Assembly (NCBI RefSeq): GCF_051013375.1
Contig: NZ_CP142125.1
DNA: 64,000 nt
Direction: 5' to 3' (one strand)
DNA from: Kordia algicida
GTDB taxonomy: Bacteria; Bacteroidota; Bacteroidia; Flavobacteriales; Flavobacteriaceae
The notes under the pieces are model-generated. The model had not been told where the DNA came from and made no database searches. It worked only from the letters and a program-made list of their open reading frames with translations. The first letter of the stretch is position 1. Each line of letters starts with the position of its first letter. Made by a program: the position numbers and the translations under genes. This document shows, in pieces, positions 33,294 through 42,523 of the stretch.

Positions 33294-35343
33294 ATGTACT
33301 ACAAATCTTTATTCGCATACATGCATCAAATTTTACGTTTTATACTTCTTTGTGTTGTCGCTTCGACTTATGCACAAACCGACACGTCTTTTTGCCAAAA
33401 ATCTAGTTTGGTTTTAAACATGTTGGAAAATAATCATTACAAACCAAAAACAATTGACGACAATTTTTCAACTTATGTTTTTAATAAACTTTTTGAACGT
33501 TTGGATGATAAACATATGCTATATTCGGAAGCAGATATAGAAGCATTAGAGGATTTAAAAACAAAGTTTGATGATTATTTAATGAATGAAGAATGTGATT
33601 TTATTAAAACACTAACCGCTTCCTACAAATCGCAATTAGAATTTGCACAGCAATCTATTGAAAATCTAGAAAAAAGCAAGCTAGATTTCTCGGGAAAAGA
33701 CTCTGTTTCCTACGGAACTTTAGAAGATAAAGCCGAGTTTTCCAACACACGTAAAACCTTGCAAAAACGTTGGTCAAAGAAAATCCGAATTGATATTATT
33801 CGTGAATATTTATCCCTATCAAAACCTTCCAACTTTTCAAAAGTAAAAACACAAATAAAATCGAAAGTTATCGCAGAAAACAAATGCTTTATTTTAGACA
33901 AGCTTCAAGCGGTAAGCGGATTAGAATCGTTTGTTGAAACTACGTTTTTGGATGTTGTTTGTTCATATTTTGATCCGCATAGTAGTTATTTTGATCCAAC
34001 AGACAATACCACTTTTATGAATTCCATCGGTACGGAAACGAACTCCATTGGTGTCTGGTTTTCAAAAAATAGCGATGGTAAAATTGTCGTTTCAGGCTTG
34101 CAAACAGGCAGTACGGCATGGAAAGAAAAAGAAATCAATGCAGGCGATTTGGTACTTTCGCTGGAAGCCAACAAAAATAAATTAAGCACAACATGTCTTT
34201 CACTTGAAAGCTTGTATGATTTTATCTTTGATGAAGCCAATAAAATCTTCAATATAAATATTCTGACCGAAAAAAATATCAATAAAACGGTAACATTAAA
34301 AAAGGAAAATTTAAAAATTGAAGTCAATGCGGTAAACAGTTTTATTCTAAAAGGTGAACAAAATATAGGGTATATTTCGTTGCCAAGTTTCTATACAAAT
34401 TTAGATTATGGCTACGGAAGTGCTAACGACATCGCAAAAGAATTATTCAAACTAAATGCCGTAAATATCGATGGTTTAATTTTAGACTTACGTGGAAATG
34501 GTGGCGGTTTCTATGAAACAGGCAATCGATTTGGCAGGAATGTTTATTGACAAAGGTCCGTTGGGAATTTACCGCAATCATGAAAATAAAAAAACAATCA
34601 TAAAAGACTTAAATCGTGGAACATTATTTACCAAACCTTTAGTTATTTTGATTAATAACGAAAGTGCTTCTGCTTCAGAATTTATTACCGCAGCATTGCG
34701 CGACCATAACAGAGCAATCGTCGTTGGAAGTAAAACCTACGGAAAAGGAACCATACAACAAGTCGTTCCACTACGACGAGATGCCGGATATATTAAAATC
34801 ACGATTGAAAAAATGTATGGTTTTAAAGGCGATACACATCAAGGAATCGGAATTCAACCAGATATTGAGTTTCCAAGCCTATTTGTCGGTTTGGAAAGTG
34901 GCGAAAGCGCGAATGAAAATTTCATCAAAAATGACACCATAGTAAAAGATATCTATTTTAAAATTCCAACAGCTAAAAACTACGAAAATTTACGTGCCAA
35001 AAGTTTGGCGAGAATTAAAAAAAGTAAAGCTTCCAAAACTATTGAAAAGATAAATTCTGATTTGTTAAATTACCTCAATAAAGAACGTAAACTGGCAATT
35101 TCTGTTAAAGGCATTAAAGAAGACAGTGATAAGTTTGATGCTATTTTTGAAAAATCAGATGATTTGGAAATGAAACATGAAACTTTTGAAGTTGTCAATT
35201 TGGAAGATTTTAAAGAAATTTTAGCTTATAACAAAGACAAAGCAAAACTAAATTCATACGCAATAGAAAGTATTCAAACCGATCATGAAATTGAAGAAAC
35301 CTATCGTATTATCTCTGATTATATCAAACAATTATCCAACTAA
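33294..35343 (+). pseudogene. prc: Tail-specific S41 protease (Prc/CtpA) with a 1-nt frameshift
   Basis: A periplasmic carboxyl-terminal processing protease. Part one (33294 to a TAA at 34550) has a signal peptide (ending ASTYAQ), the helical N-terminal domain, a PDZ domain (IVVSGLQTGSTAWKEKEI) and LDLRGNGGG. Part two continues in another frame from SMKQAIDLAGMFID and holds the catalytic Ser segment NNESASASEF and the Lys of KTYGKGT. Dropping one T from TTT at 34508-34510 joins them into LRGNGGGSMKQAIDL and a 682-residue protein of normal Tsp length. Both halves are well conserved, so the lesion is recent or a read error. Confidence 0.9.
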
Positions 35344-35346
35344 TAT

Positions 35347-36390
35347 ATGCAAACAAACTACTTTAAAACACTTTTCATAATCTTCTGTGTTTTTGCGTTT
35401 CAAACCACAACTGCACAAAATTTTAAAAACCCAAATGCGTATCTTACTTTTATAGGGAAAGAAAACAAAAAGATTTCCAAAAGCATGTGGAAGTATACCA
35501 AATCGGTTGCACACAGCAAAAGTCCACGAAAAATAGAAGGTGATCGTAAACGTTTGCTGAAATCGATAGAACGTGCGATTATCAAAATTAAAAAAGCAAA
35601 ACCATTTGAAGGTGAAGGTGCATACAAAAAACAAGTGTTAGAGTTTATGAACTTGCGCAACAGTCTTTTAAGAAACGATTATGCAAAAATTGTTGATATG
35701 AAAGAAGTTGCCGAGCAGTCGTATGATTTTATGGAAGCATACATCTTAGCCAAAAAAAAGGTAGACGAACGCATGCAAGAAGCACAAGAAACCTACACAA
35801 AAGCGCTAGAAGATTATGCGGCAAGAAACAATATTAGATTGACTAATGAAGAAAGTGATTTAGGGAGAAAAATGAAAATCTCTAACAAAGTTTTTGCTCA
35901 TAGAAATGCTGTGTATCTGTTATTTTTTAAAAGTAACATTCAAGAAAGTTTACTTATGCGTGCCTTGTCATCTGGTGATGTTAGCGCAATGCAGCAAAAC
36001 CTAAACGCATTGCAAACTTTTGCTCAAGAAGGTTTAAAAGATGTTGATACTATTCAAACTTATAAAGATGATTTGTCGCTCGTAAAAACAACAAAAGAAA
36101 CGTTAGAATTTTACTTAGAAGAAACACAAAAAGAACTTCCGAAGTTGATAGAATTCTTCTTGTTCAATGAAAAATTTACGGCGATAAAAAATGCGATCGA
36201 TAAAAAAAATCCTAAAGATCGTACCAAAAAAGAAATCGAACAATACAATAGTATGGTAAAAGATTTTAACAAAGCGGTAACGGACTTCAATAAACGAAAT
36301 GAAGAATTAAACCAAAAACGAACTAAAATTATAAATCAATGGAATACCGCTTCGGCAAAATTTTTAAGCCGACATATTCCAAAAGAATAA
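35347..36390 (+). CDS. Secreted helical hypothetical protein next to prc
   Basis: A 347-residue protein with a signal peptide (FAFQTTTAQ, about residue 24). The mature part is highly charged and helical, with long coiled-coil-prone stretches at about 130-160 and 240-340 (KDFNKAVTDFNKRNEELNQK). I do not recognise a family. The gene starts three bases after the protease stop, so the two were made as a unit; it may be a periplasmic partner, adaptor or substrate of the protease (inference). Confidence 0.75.
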   Translation: MQTNYFKTLFIIFCVFAFQTTTAQNFKNPNAYLTFIGKENKKISKSMWKYTKSVAHSKSPRKIEGDRKRLLKSIERAIIKIKKAKPFEGEGAYKKQVLEFMNLRNSLLRNDYAKIVDMKEVAEQSYDFMEAYILAKKKVDERMQEAQETYTKALEDYAARNNIRLTNEESDLGRKMKISNKVFAHRNAVYLLFFKSNIQESLLMRALSSGDVSAMQQNLNALQTFAQEGLKDVDTIQTYKDDLSLVKTTKETLEFYLEETQKELPKLIEFFLFNEKFTAIKNAIDKKNPKDRTKKEIEQYNSMVKDFNKAVTDFNKRNEELNQKRTKIINQWNTASAKFLSRHIPKE

Positions 36391-36429
36391 TACAACATAT
36401 ATATTTGTAAAAATAAAAAGAATTAGTAC

Positions 36430-37140
36430 ATGGGAAGAGCATTTGAATTTAGAAAGGCACGAAAAATGAAACGTTGGTCAGCAATGGCAAAAACCTTTAC
36501 GCGTATTGGTAAAGATATTGTGATGGCTGTAAAAGAAGGCGGACCAAATCCTGACACAAATTCGAGATTACGTGCGGTAATTCAGAATGCAAAAGCTGCC
36601 AACATGCCGAAAGACAATGTAGAGCGTGCGATAAAAAAAGCATCTGATAAAAATACTGAAAACTATAAAGAAGTACTTTTTGAAGGTTACGGACCACACG
36701 GAATTGCTATTTTGGTGGAAACTGCAACGGACAATAACAACAGAACGGTTGCCAATGTGCGCAGCTATTTTAACAAATGTGATGGAAGTTTGGGAACGCA
36801 AGGTTCTGTAGAGTTTATGTTTGACCATACATGCAATTTCAGAATTCCCGCAGAAGGTCAAGATGCAGAAGAATTAGAATTAGAATTTATCGATTTTGGT
36901 GTAGAAGAAGTCTTTGCTGATGATGATGGAATATTACTCTACGGACCATTTGAAAGCTTTGGAGCCATTCAAAAAGAATTGGAAAATCGGGAAATTGAAA
37001 TCTTATCTTCAGGTTTTGAACGCATACCACAAGTTACAAAACCTCTAAACGAAGAAGAAACCGCAGACATTGAAAAATTATTAGAAAAGCTTGAAGAAGA
37101 TGACGACGTGCAAAATGTGTATCACACTATGGCTGAATAA
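36430..37140 (+). CDS. yebC: YebC/PmpR family protein
   Basis: A 236-residue YebC-family protein, long described as a DNA-binding regulator and more recently linked to translation of difficult proline stretches. The N-terminus MGRAFEFRKARKMKRWSAMAK, the GGPNPDTNSRLRAVIQNAKAANMP motif and GYGPHGIAILVE are diagnostic. The middle and C-terminal domains are acidic. It lies 39 bases after the secreted helical protein and is followed by a clear terminator. Confidence 0.95.
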   Translation: MGRAFEFRKARKMKRWSAMAKTFTRIGKDIVMAVKEGGPNPDTNSRLRAVIQNAKAANMPKDNVERAIKKASDKNTENYKEVLFEGYGPHGIAILVETATDNNNRTVANVRSYFNKCDGSLGTQGSVEFMFDHTCNFRIPAEGQDAEELELEFIDFGVEEVFADDDGILLYGPFESFGAIQKELENREIEILSSGFERIPQVTKPLNEEETADIEKLLEKLEEDDDVQNVYHTMAE

Positions 37141-37158
37141 TACAAATTCAACATATAT

Positions 37159-37187
37159 AAAAAACCACGCTTTTGGCGTGGTTTTTT
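37159..37187 (+). terminator. Intrinsic terminator of yebC
   Basis: AAAACCACGC (37161-37170), loop TTTTG, then GCGTGGTTTTTT (37176-37187). Strong stem with a T-tract. Confidence 0.92.
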
Positions 37188-37283
37188 GGTTATAAATATT
37201 TTTGGTTTATAATGCATTAACCTCTAATATTAAAACTCAAATACAATAGTACATCTACGGATTCACCGTAAACAACTGAAAAC

Positions 37284-37483
37284 TTGAATAGCTACATTTA
37301 CCTTAGAATCAAAAAAACAGTCATACCTTCATTAAAAAAATCTAACCTGCAAGAAATGATAGAGTTAACTTAAAAACTCCTAAAAATTGCACTTCTCAAT
37401 CAGATTGCACCATTGACCAAATTTGTCAAAACGGAACTTGTTTTGATTGCTATGATCCGTTTTCAGGATCGTGGTATTGTTAA
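37284..37483 (+). pseudogene. Decayed Cys-rich leader-peptide gene
   Basis: Two adjacent frames together look like a broken small peptide gene. A Lys-rich leader-like stretch (RIKKTVIPSLKKSNLQEMIE, ending in LT and TAA at 37371) has no ATG, only a TTG at 37284. One frame over, from 37385, NCTSQSDCTIDQICQNGTC is followed by FDCYDPFSGSWYC and TAA at 37481, with six Cys in 32 residues. One or two bases out of step, with no start codon, this is probably a remnant of a GG-leader peptide like those at 23885 and 46-47 kb. A non-coding origin is possible, but the Cys pattern argues against it. Confidence 0.45.
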
Positions 37484-37858
37484 ACACAAAAAAATCAAAA
37501 CAATTACCAATTTATTTTTTCAAACAAAAATATACGGTTTAACCTTACAAAATGTATCAGTTTTTTTGCATGTAAAAACCATCAACTAAACTACTTTTAC
37601 AAAGCAATACAGTTAGTTGATTTAAATTTTAATAAGAACTTAAAATTTGAGTGTTAGTGCATAAATAAATACTAGAAGAGAAATCGTCAAAAATTTGTAT
37701 CATTTTTTCATATGTGAATTATTAAGTTAATACTAAGTTTTCTTCAAATTTAATATAGACATTTCTCTTCTTTTTTATGCCAATTATAATCACATAGATT
37801 CTTTCAACTAACAACTTTTAATGCGCGCTTTGCGCTTTTAAAAGTTGAGTTTCATTTA
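37484..37858. other. AT-rich gap before the rnpB 3' end
   Basis: No ORF of interest. The only structure is a hairpin at 37812-37847: arms CAACTTTTAA and TTAAAAGTTG plus an inner GCGC/GCGC pair. It has no T-tract on either strand, so its role next to rnpB is unclear. Confidence 0.5.
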
Positions 37859-38161
37859 AAAAGCAGGCCGTAAGCCGAATCCTGTCGAGCCTTATCATTT
37901 ATCTAAAATTACCGTTACCAGCAACTTTTATCTGCCTACCCTTGAGCATCGAACGTGCCGCTCTCAAACGCTCATTTACATGGCATTGCACCTCGTAGAG
38001 TTTACCTGATTTCACTACAGCATTACCTGTACATTCTTTCTGTTGCACTTGTCCTCGCCTCACGACGGACGGATGTTATCCGCTACAATTGCACTATGGT
38101 GTTCGGACTTTCCTCCTTGCCCCAAACTTGATTGGGCACACGGCGATAAGGTAGCCTGCTT
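37859..38161 (-). ncRNA. rnpB: RNase P RNA
   Basis: The catalytic RNA of RNase P, which trims tRNA 5' ends. Read on the minus strand it starts AAGCAGGCTACCTTATCG and ends GGCCTGCTTTTT, so the two ends pair as helix P1. The conserved core is recognisable: GGAGGAAAGTCCGGACACC near the 5' part, the GAGGCGAGGACAAG region, ACAGAAA, the AGGTAAACTC stretch and the 3' GGATTCGGCTTACGGCC. About 303 nt, bacterial class A. CAAAAGTA at 38167-38174 on the plus strand is a -7 box (TACTTTTG) on the minus strand, placed correctly for a start at about 38161. Confidence 0.93.
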
Positions 38162-38242
38162 GCCCACAAAAGTAATGTTTTGTTTGAAATTAAGACTTAC
38201 ACCTAACAAAATATCTTTTACATACTATTTGATTAAAAACTG

Positions 38243-38274
38243 TTGATAAAAAGAAACAACTATCTCTATATTTG
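38243..38274 (+). promoter_or_regulatory. dnaX promoter
   Basis: TTG at 38243-38245 and TATATTTG at 38267-38274 (21-base spacer) fit the Bacteroidota promoter. A second TATATTTG at 38300-38307 could be an alternative -7 box. Confidence 0.6.
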
Positions 38275-38331
38275 CTGTGTTTGATTAGATATGTATTGCT
38301 ATATTTGTCTCCAGAAGATTACCCGAATTCT

Positions 38332-40095
38332 ATGGAACATTTCATTGTATCAGCTCGTAAGTACAGACCGCAAACCTTTAAGGACGTTGTAGGTCAGCAA
38401 GCGATTACCAATACATTGGAAAATGCTATAGAACGTAGTCATTTGGCACAAGCACTCTTATTTTGTGGACCGCGAGGTGTTGGAAAAACAACTTGCGCAC
38501 GAATATTAGCCAAAAAAATCAATCAAGATGGAACGGAAAATCCAGATGAAGATTTTGCATTTAATATTTTTGAATTGGATGCCGCTTCTAACAATTCGGT
38601 AGATGATATTCGAAGTTTAATAGAACAGGTTCGTATTCCGCCACAAGTTGGTAAATACAAAGTGTATATTATTGATGAGGTTCACATGTTATCTCAGGCA
38701 GCTTTTAATGCATTTCTTAAAACCTTAGAAGAACCGCCAAAACATGCCATTTTTATTCTGGCAACGACCGAAAAGCACAAAATTATTCCAACGATTTTAT
38801 CCAGATGTCAAATTTTTGATTTTAAACGAATTGGCGTTAAAGATGCAAAGGAATATTTAAAATATATCGCCGAAAGTCAAGGTGTAGAAGCTGATGATGA
38901 TGCATTGCATATTATTGCTCAAAAAGCAGATGGCGCCATGCGTGATGCACTTTCTATTTTTGACAGAGTTGTTAGTTTTTCTGGAAAACAATTGACACGA
39001 CAAGCTGTTACGGAAAATTTGAATGTGCTTGATTATGAAATTTACTTTACAGCAACCGAATTAATGTTAGAAAATAACATTCCACAGTTGCTGGTAAATT
39101 TCAACGAAACCTTATCAAAAGGATTTGACGGACATCATTTTATCGCAGGAATTGCTTCTCATTTTAGAGATTTATTAGTCTGTAAAAACCAAGCTACGAT
39201 TGAACTCTTAGAAGTTGGCGATCAAACGAAACAGAAGTATTTAGAACAATCGCAAAAAACATCTCAGCAGTTTCTGATGAAAGGAATTGAATTGGCGAAT
39301 GACTGCGATTTAAAGTATAAAACGAGCAGAAATCAACGACTCTTGGTCGAATTGTGTTTAATGCAACTTGCCTCTATCAATTACGATGGAGAAAAAAAAA
39401 ATAGCGATCGGTTCATAATTCCGGCAACTTTTTTCTTAGCGCATGGCAAAAAAATGAATCCTGTTGCCAAAGTGAATGAAGCGAATGCTTCTATAGAAAA
39501 TCAATCTACACAGGAAATACCTTCCAATTCGGCATCAACCGAAGCAGAGAAGTCATCTACGGAAGTGAAAACTTCAACATCAACGATAAAAACACCTGCG
39601 CCAAAACCGAAAATTGATATTTCCATGATGCGAAATAAGGTTTCTGGTTTGTCATTATCAAGCATTAAAGCCAAGCAAGAACATCTGAAGAAACAGCAAA
39701 GTAAAGTTGTCGATCAGAAGGAGTTGCCAAAAGATGCTTTTACGGAAGAACGCATGGTAGAAGTTTGGAATGCGTATGTAGATAAGATTGATAAAAAAGG
39801 GGAGAAAATCATGTCTTCGCTTCTATCTACAGATATTCCTAAGTTAAAAGATGCCACAACAATTACAATTGAATTGCCAAACGAAACCATGAAGATTGAG
39901 ATTGAACGTGCGCAATATCCGTTGTTGGAATTTGTACGTAGAGAATTGAATAACTATGATGTTTCGCTTGAGATTGATGTTAACGAACAAACCGTAAAAA
40001 AATACGCTTTTACGACACGTGATAAATATGAGAAATTGAAGGAAATTAATCCTTTGGTAGAACGACTTCGTAAAGATTTTGATTTAGAAATTTAA
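38332..40095 (+). CDS. dnaX: DNA polymerase III subunit gamma/tau
   Basis: Clamp-loader ATPase of the replicative polymerase. I use the ATG at 38332 (587 residues; MEHFIVSARKYRPQTFKDVV is the usual flavobacterial start); a longer frame exists only with a TTG that overlaps the promoter. Walker A is GPRGVGKTTCARILAKK, with the DEVHMLSQ box and sensor LSRCQIFDF. The four-Cys zinc module normally lying between Walker A and ELDAAS is absent; the region is shortened to INQDGTENPDEDFAFNIF. After a Ser/Thr-rich linker (about 380-440) the C-terminal tau-like domain follows. Confidence 0.95.
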   Translation: MEHFIVSARKYRPQTFKDVVGQQAITNTLENAIERSHLAQALLFCGPRGVGKTTCARILAKKINQDGTENPDEDFAFNIFELDAASNNSVDDIRSLIEQVRIPPQVGKYKVYIIDEVHMLSQAAFNAFLKTLEEPPKHAIFILATTEKHKIIPTILSRCQIFDFKRIGVKDAKEYLKYIAESQGVEADDDALHIIAQKADGAMRDALSIFDRVVSFSGKQLTRQAVTENLNVLDYEIYFTATELMLENNIPQLLVNFNETLSKGFDGHHFIAGIASHFRDLLVCKNQATIELLEVGDQTKQKYLEQSQKTSQQFLMKGIELANDCDLKYKTSRNQRLLVELCLMQLASINYDGEKKNSDRFIIPATFFLAHGKKMNPVAKVNEANASIENQSTQEIPSNSASTEAEKSSTEVKTSTSTIKTPAPKPKIDISMMRNKVSGLSLSSIKAKQEHLKKQQSKVVDQKELPKDAFTEERMVEVWNAYVDKIDKKGEKIMSSLLSTDIPKLKDATTITIELPNETMKIEIERAQYPLLEFVRRELNNYDVSLEIDVNEQTVKKYAFTTRDKYEKLKEINPLVERLRKDFDLEI

Positions 40096-40105
40096 TTCCT
40101 TGAAA

Positions 40106-40690
40106 ATGATGTTAGGTTTAAAATTACCAACAGATCCACGTTGGGTAAATATTGCAGAAAAGAATATTGAAGAAATTTTGACAGATCATGCTTTTTGTGA
40201 ACAGAAAGCTGCAAGCACCGCCATTTCACTGATTGTGAGCTTTCCTGAATATCCTGAATTGGTAGAAGCCATGATTGCTTTGGTAAAAGAAGAAATGAGT
40301 CATTTTAAAATGGTGCATGATCGAATTTTAGCTAGAGGTTGGAAACTTGGACGCGATAGTAAGGATGAATATGTAGCGAAATTGTTGCAATTTTTCCCAA
40401 AAGGCGGAAGCAGGACAACGCAACTTGTACACCGATTGTTATGTGCTGCTTTGATTGAAGCGAGAAGTTGCGAGCGCTTTAAGTTGTTATCTGAAAATAT
40501 CAGCGATCAAGAATTGGCAACTTTTTATAAGAATTTAATGGTGAGTGAAGCCAATCATTATACCATGTTTTTAGGATTTGCAAGACAGTTTGGAGATCGT
40601 GCGGAAGTAGATAAAAAATGGCAGTCTTTGCTTGATTTTGAAGCAGAAGTGATGAAAGATTTAGGCACTAAAGAAACCATGCACGGATAG
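40106..40690 (+). CDS. miaE: tRNA-(ms2io6A)-hydroxylase-like diiron protein
   Basis: MiaE hydroxylates the isopentenyl group of ms2i6A37 in tRNAs reading U-starting codons, using a ferritin-like diiron centre and O2. The 194-residue protein has the expected four-helix pattern of Glu/His ligands: DHAFCEQKAASTA, KEEMSHFKMVHD, IEARSCERFKLL and VSEANHYTMFLGFARQFG. ATGs at 40106 and 40109 are the likely starts; a TTG at 40100 is less likely. It begins 10 bases after dnaX and is probably co-transcribed. Confidence 0.9.
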   Translation: MMLGLKLPTDPRWVNIAEKNIEEILTDHAFCEQKAASTAISLIVSFPEYPELVEAMIALVKEEMSHFKMVHDRILARGWKLGRDSKDEYVAKLLQFFPKGGSRTTQLVHRLLCAALIEARSCERFKLLSENISDQELATFYKNLMVSEANHYTMFLGFARQFGDRAEVDKKWQSLLDFEAEVMKDLGTKETMHG

Positions 40691-40791
40691 TTTTGTGACA
40701 TCGTGTTTCAAAAGAAAAAGATTTCTTGATACAAATTTGTAAAGCAAATTCACTCAAAATGCTGCTTTATAAATAGTTTGCTTCAAAGTGG

Positions 40792-40883
40792 ATTTCTGTC
40801 TTCGCAGGAATGACAGATGTATAATTAAGAACAAGCAAATCGTTCCAAAAGCGCTTGCACTGAGCTTGCCGAAGTGAAGCGAT
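40792..40883. repeat. REP-like repeats between miaE and the barrel gene
   Basis: TTTCTG-TCTTCG-CAGGAA at 40792-40809 is a hairpin followed by TGAC, the pattern of the widespread CCTGCNTTCGCAGG repeats. Close by, GCGCTTGCACTGAGCTTGCC with GAAGTGAAGCG (40850-40880) matches the complement of another dispersed motif containing CAAGCTCAGTGCAAG. Confidence 0.55.
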
Positions 40884-40888
40884 TTAAA

Positions 40889-41488
40889 CTACAGTCTATA
40901 TGTAATTCCCAATTGAATTACTGCATTTTTTCCTTCAAAGTTTGGCGCTCGGTCTTCATCAAACATGTCTATCAAACCTAAGCTGTAACGTGCTTCGGCA
41001 GCAAGATTTTCAACGATTTCTATTCCAATTCCACCATTGACAGCAAAGTCAAAGTTTTTGAAATTGTCTTCAAATTCGTGAATTTTCACGCCAACTTGTG
41101 GTCCAACTTGAATGTTTAGAAACTCTGTAAGTTCATACTTTAACATTAAGGGAACTTGTAAATAATCGGCGCGCAATGCTTCTTCTTTTGCTCCTTGTGC
41201 AGAATATAGTAATTCTGGTTGAAAACGTAATTTTCCTGCTACATGCATGTCAACAAAAAATCCGAAAACAGCTCCAATTCGAGCATCGTTTAAACCATCT
41301 TGAATGTCGTCTAAGTTAGATCCTGAGTAGTTTGACAGGTTAATTCCAGCTTTAAATCCGTAACGAGTTTCCGTATCTGTATTTACATAATCATTTGTAT
41401 CTATAGATGCATCGCTCTCCGTAATAGGTTGTTGAGAAAAAGCAACAAATGAACACATTAAGAATGCGAGAAGTAGTAATTTTTTCAT
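40889..41488 (-). CDS. PorT-family outer membrane beta-barrel protein
   Basis: A 199-residue outer membrane protein with a signal peptide (LLLAFLMCSFVAFSQ). The mature part alternates strands with the features of the small Bacteroidota barrel family: RYGFKAGINLSNYSG, RIGAVFGFFVDMHVAG, LRFQPELLYSAQGAK, YLQVPLMLKYEL and a C-terminal strand ending in VIQLGITYRL with a terminal aromatic-rich motif. Eight strands are likely. It appears to be monocistronic. Ligand or adhesion function is unknown. Confidence 0.85.
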   Translation of the reverse strand: MKKLLLLAFLMCSFVAFSQQPITESDASIDTNDYVNTDTETRYGFKAGINLSNYSGSNLDDIQDGLNDARIGAVFGFFVDMHVAGKLRFQPELLYSAQGAKEEALRADYLQVPLMLKYELTEFLNIQVGPQVGVKIHEFEDNFKNFDFAVNGGIGIEIVENLAAEARYSLGLIDMFDEDRAPNFEGKNAVIQLGITYRL

Positions 41489-41579
41489 TTGGGTTTCATT
41501 TAAGGTTTTTACAGATTTTTGTTTTTCAATGGTAAATCTGTGTTTTCTTCATTATTTCTTAAAAGTAGCTATAGTGTTT

Positions 41580-42503
41580 TCAAAAACTTAAAATATTCGA
41601 TGCGGATTTGTCTTTTTTCGATGTTTCGAAGAATAATGTCTTTATAATGCCATCTGAGAGTCCAATTTTGGGTACAAATATCTTACGCGCGCCACTCCAT
41701 TTACATGCAGAAAGGTAAATTCTGGTTGCCGGAATGATGACATCTGCTCTATCTGGATTTAATCCTAATTCAGAAATTCGCTCCTCATAGCTTAAACTTT
41801 GCAAGAATTGATATTGCGCATTTAGATAAATGTATGATAATGGTTCGCCAATTGTCGTTCCAGACATTTTGTATAGTTTGTTGATGTTTCCGCCCGAACC
41901 AATAAGCGATAAACGTTTTAAATCTTTGGTATTACGCTTGATCCACTTTTCAAAGGCTTTCCAATCGTCATCCGTAATCATTTCATTTAATAAACGAACT
42001 GTTCCAAGTTTGAAAGAACGTGATGTTTTTATTTTTCCATTAGAGAAAATCGTCAATTCTGTACTTCCACCGCCAACATCAACATAGAGATAGTCTTTTT
42101 CTTTGGCGATGACATTGTGTAAATCGGTAGAAGCAATGATTTGCGCTTCGCGTTTTCCATCGATAATATCAATTTTAATGTCTGCCTTTTTTTTGATTCT
42201 TTCTACAACAGCCTCACCATTTTTTGCATCACGCATTGCAGAAGTTGCACAAGCCATATACATTTCTACACCATGCACATCCATCAGTAAACGGTAAGAT
42301 TTCATCGCATTAGTCATACGATCGATGTTTATTTTAGAAATTTCTCCATTGGTAAATACGTCTTGTCCCAAACGAATAGGCACACGTACTAAGGAACTTT
42401 TTTTAAATTTTGGTTCTTTACCTTCTTGTTCAATAACATTTGCAACTAATAATCGTATAGCATTCGATCCAATATCAATGGCAGCAAATTTTCTAATTCT
42501 CAA
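41580..42503 (-). CDS. ppx: Ppx/GppA family exopolyphosphatase-like protein
   Basis: A 307-residue member of the ASKHA-fold Ppx/GppA family, which hydrolyses polyphosphate or pppGpp. The two phosphate-binding motifs are FAAIDIGSNAIRLLV at 6-20 and YVDVGGGSTELTIFSNG around 140, and IGSGGNINKLYKM follows. It is shorter than E. coli Ppx (about 510), as is usual for the Bacteroidota single-domain form. The start appears to be TTG at 42503, as no in-frame ATG lies between it and ppk1. The position directly after ppk1 favours polyphosphate turnover over ppGpp metabolism. Confidence 0.92.
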   Translation of the reverse strand: MRIRKFAAIDIGSNAIRLLVANVIEQEGKEPKFKKSSLVRVPIRLGQDVFTNGEISKINIDRMTNAMKSYRLLMDVHGVEMYMACATSAMRDAKNGEAVVERIKKKADIKIDIIDGKREAQIIASTDLHNVIAKEKDYLYVDVGGGSTELTIFSNGKIKTSRSFKLGTVRLLNEMITDDDWKAFEKWIKRNTKDLKRLSLIGSGGNINKLYKMSGTTIGEPLSYIYLNAQYQFLQSLSYEERISELGLNPDRADVIIPATRIYLSACKWSGARKIFVPKIGLSDGIIKTLFFETSKKDKSASNILSF

Positions 42504-42523
42504 AATGGATTTCTTTTTATATG

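Noticed and set aside
38043..38246. 67-codon plus-strand ORF
   Set aside because: It lies within the rnpB gene on the other strand, whose RNA motifs and end pairing are clear.
38272..38331. N-terminal extension of DnaX from a TTG
   Set aside because: It overlaps the TATATTTG promoter box, and the family starts at MEHFIVSARKYRPQ.
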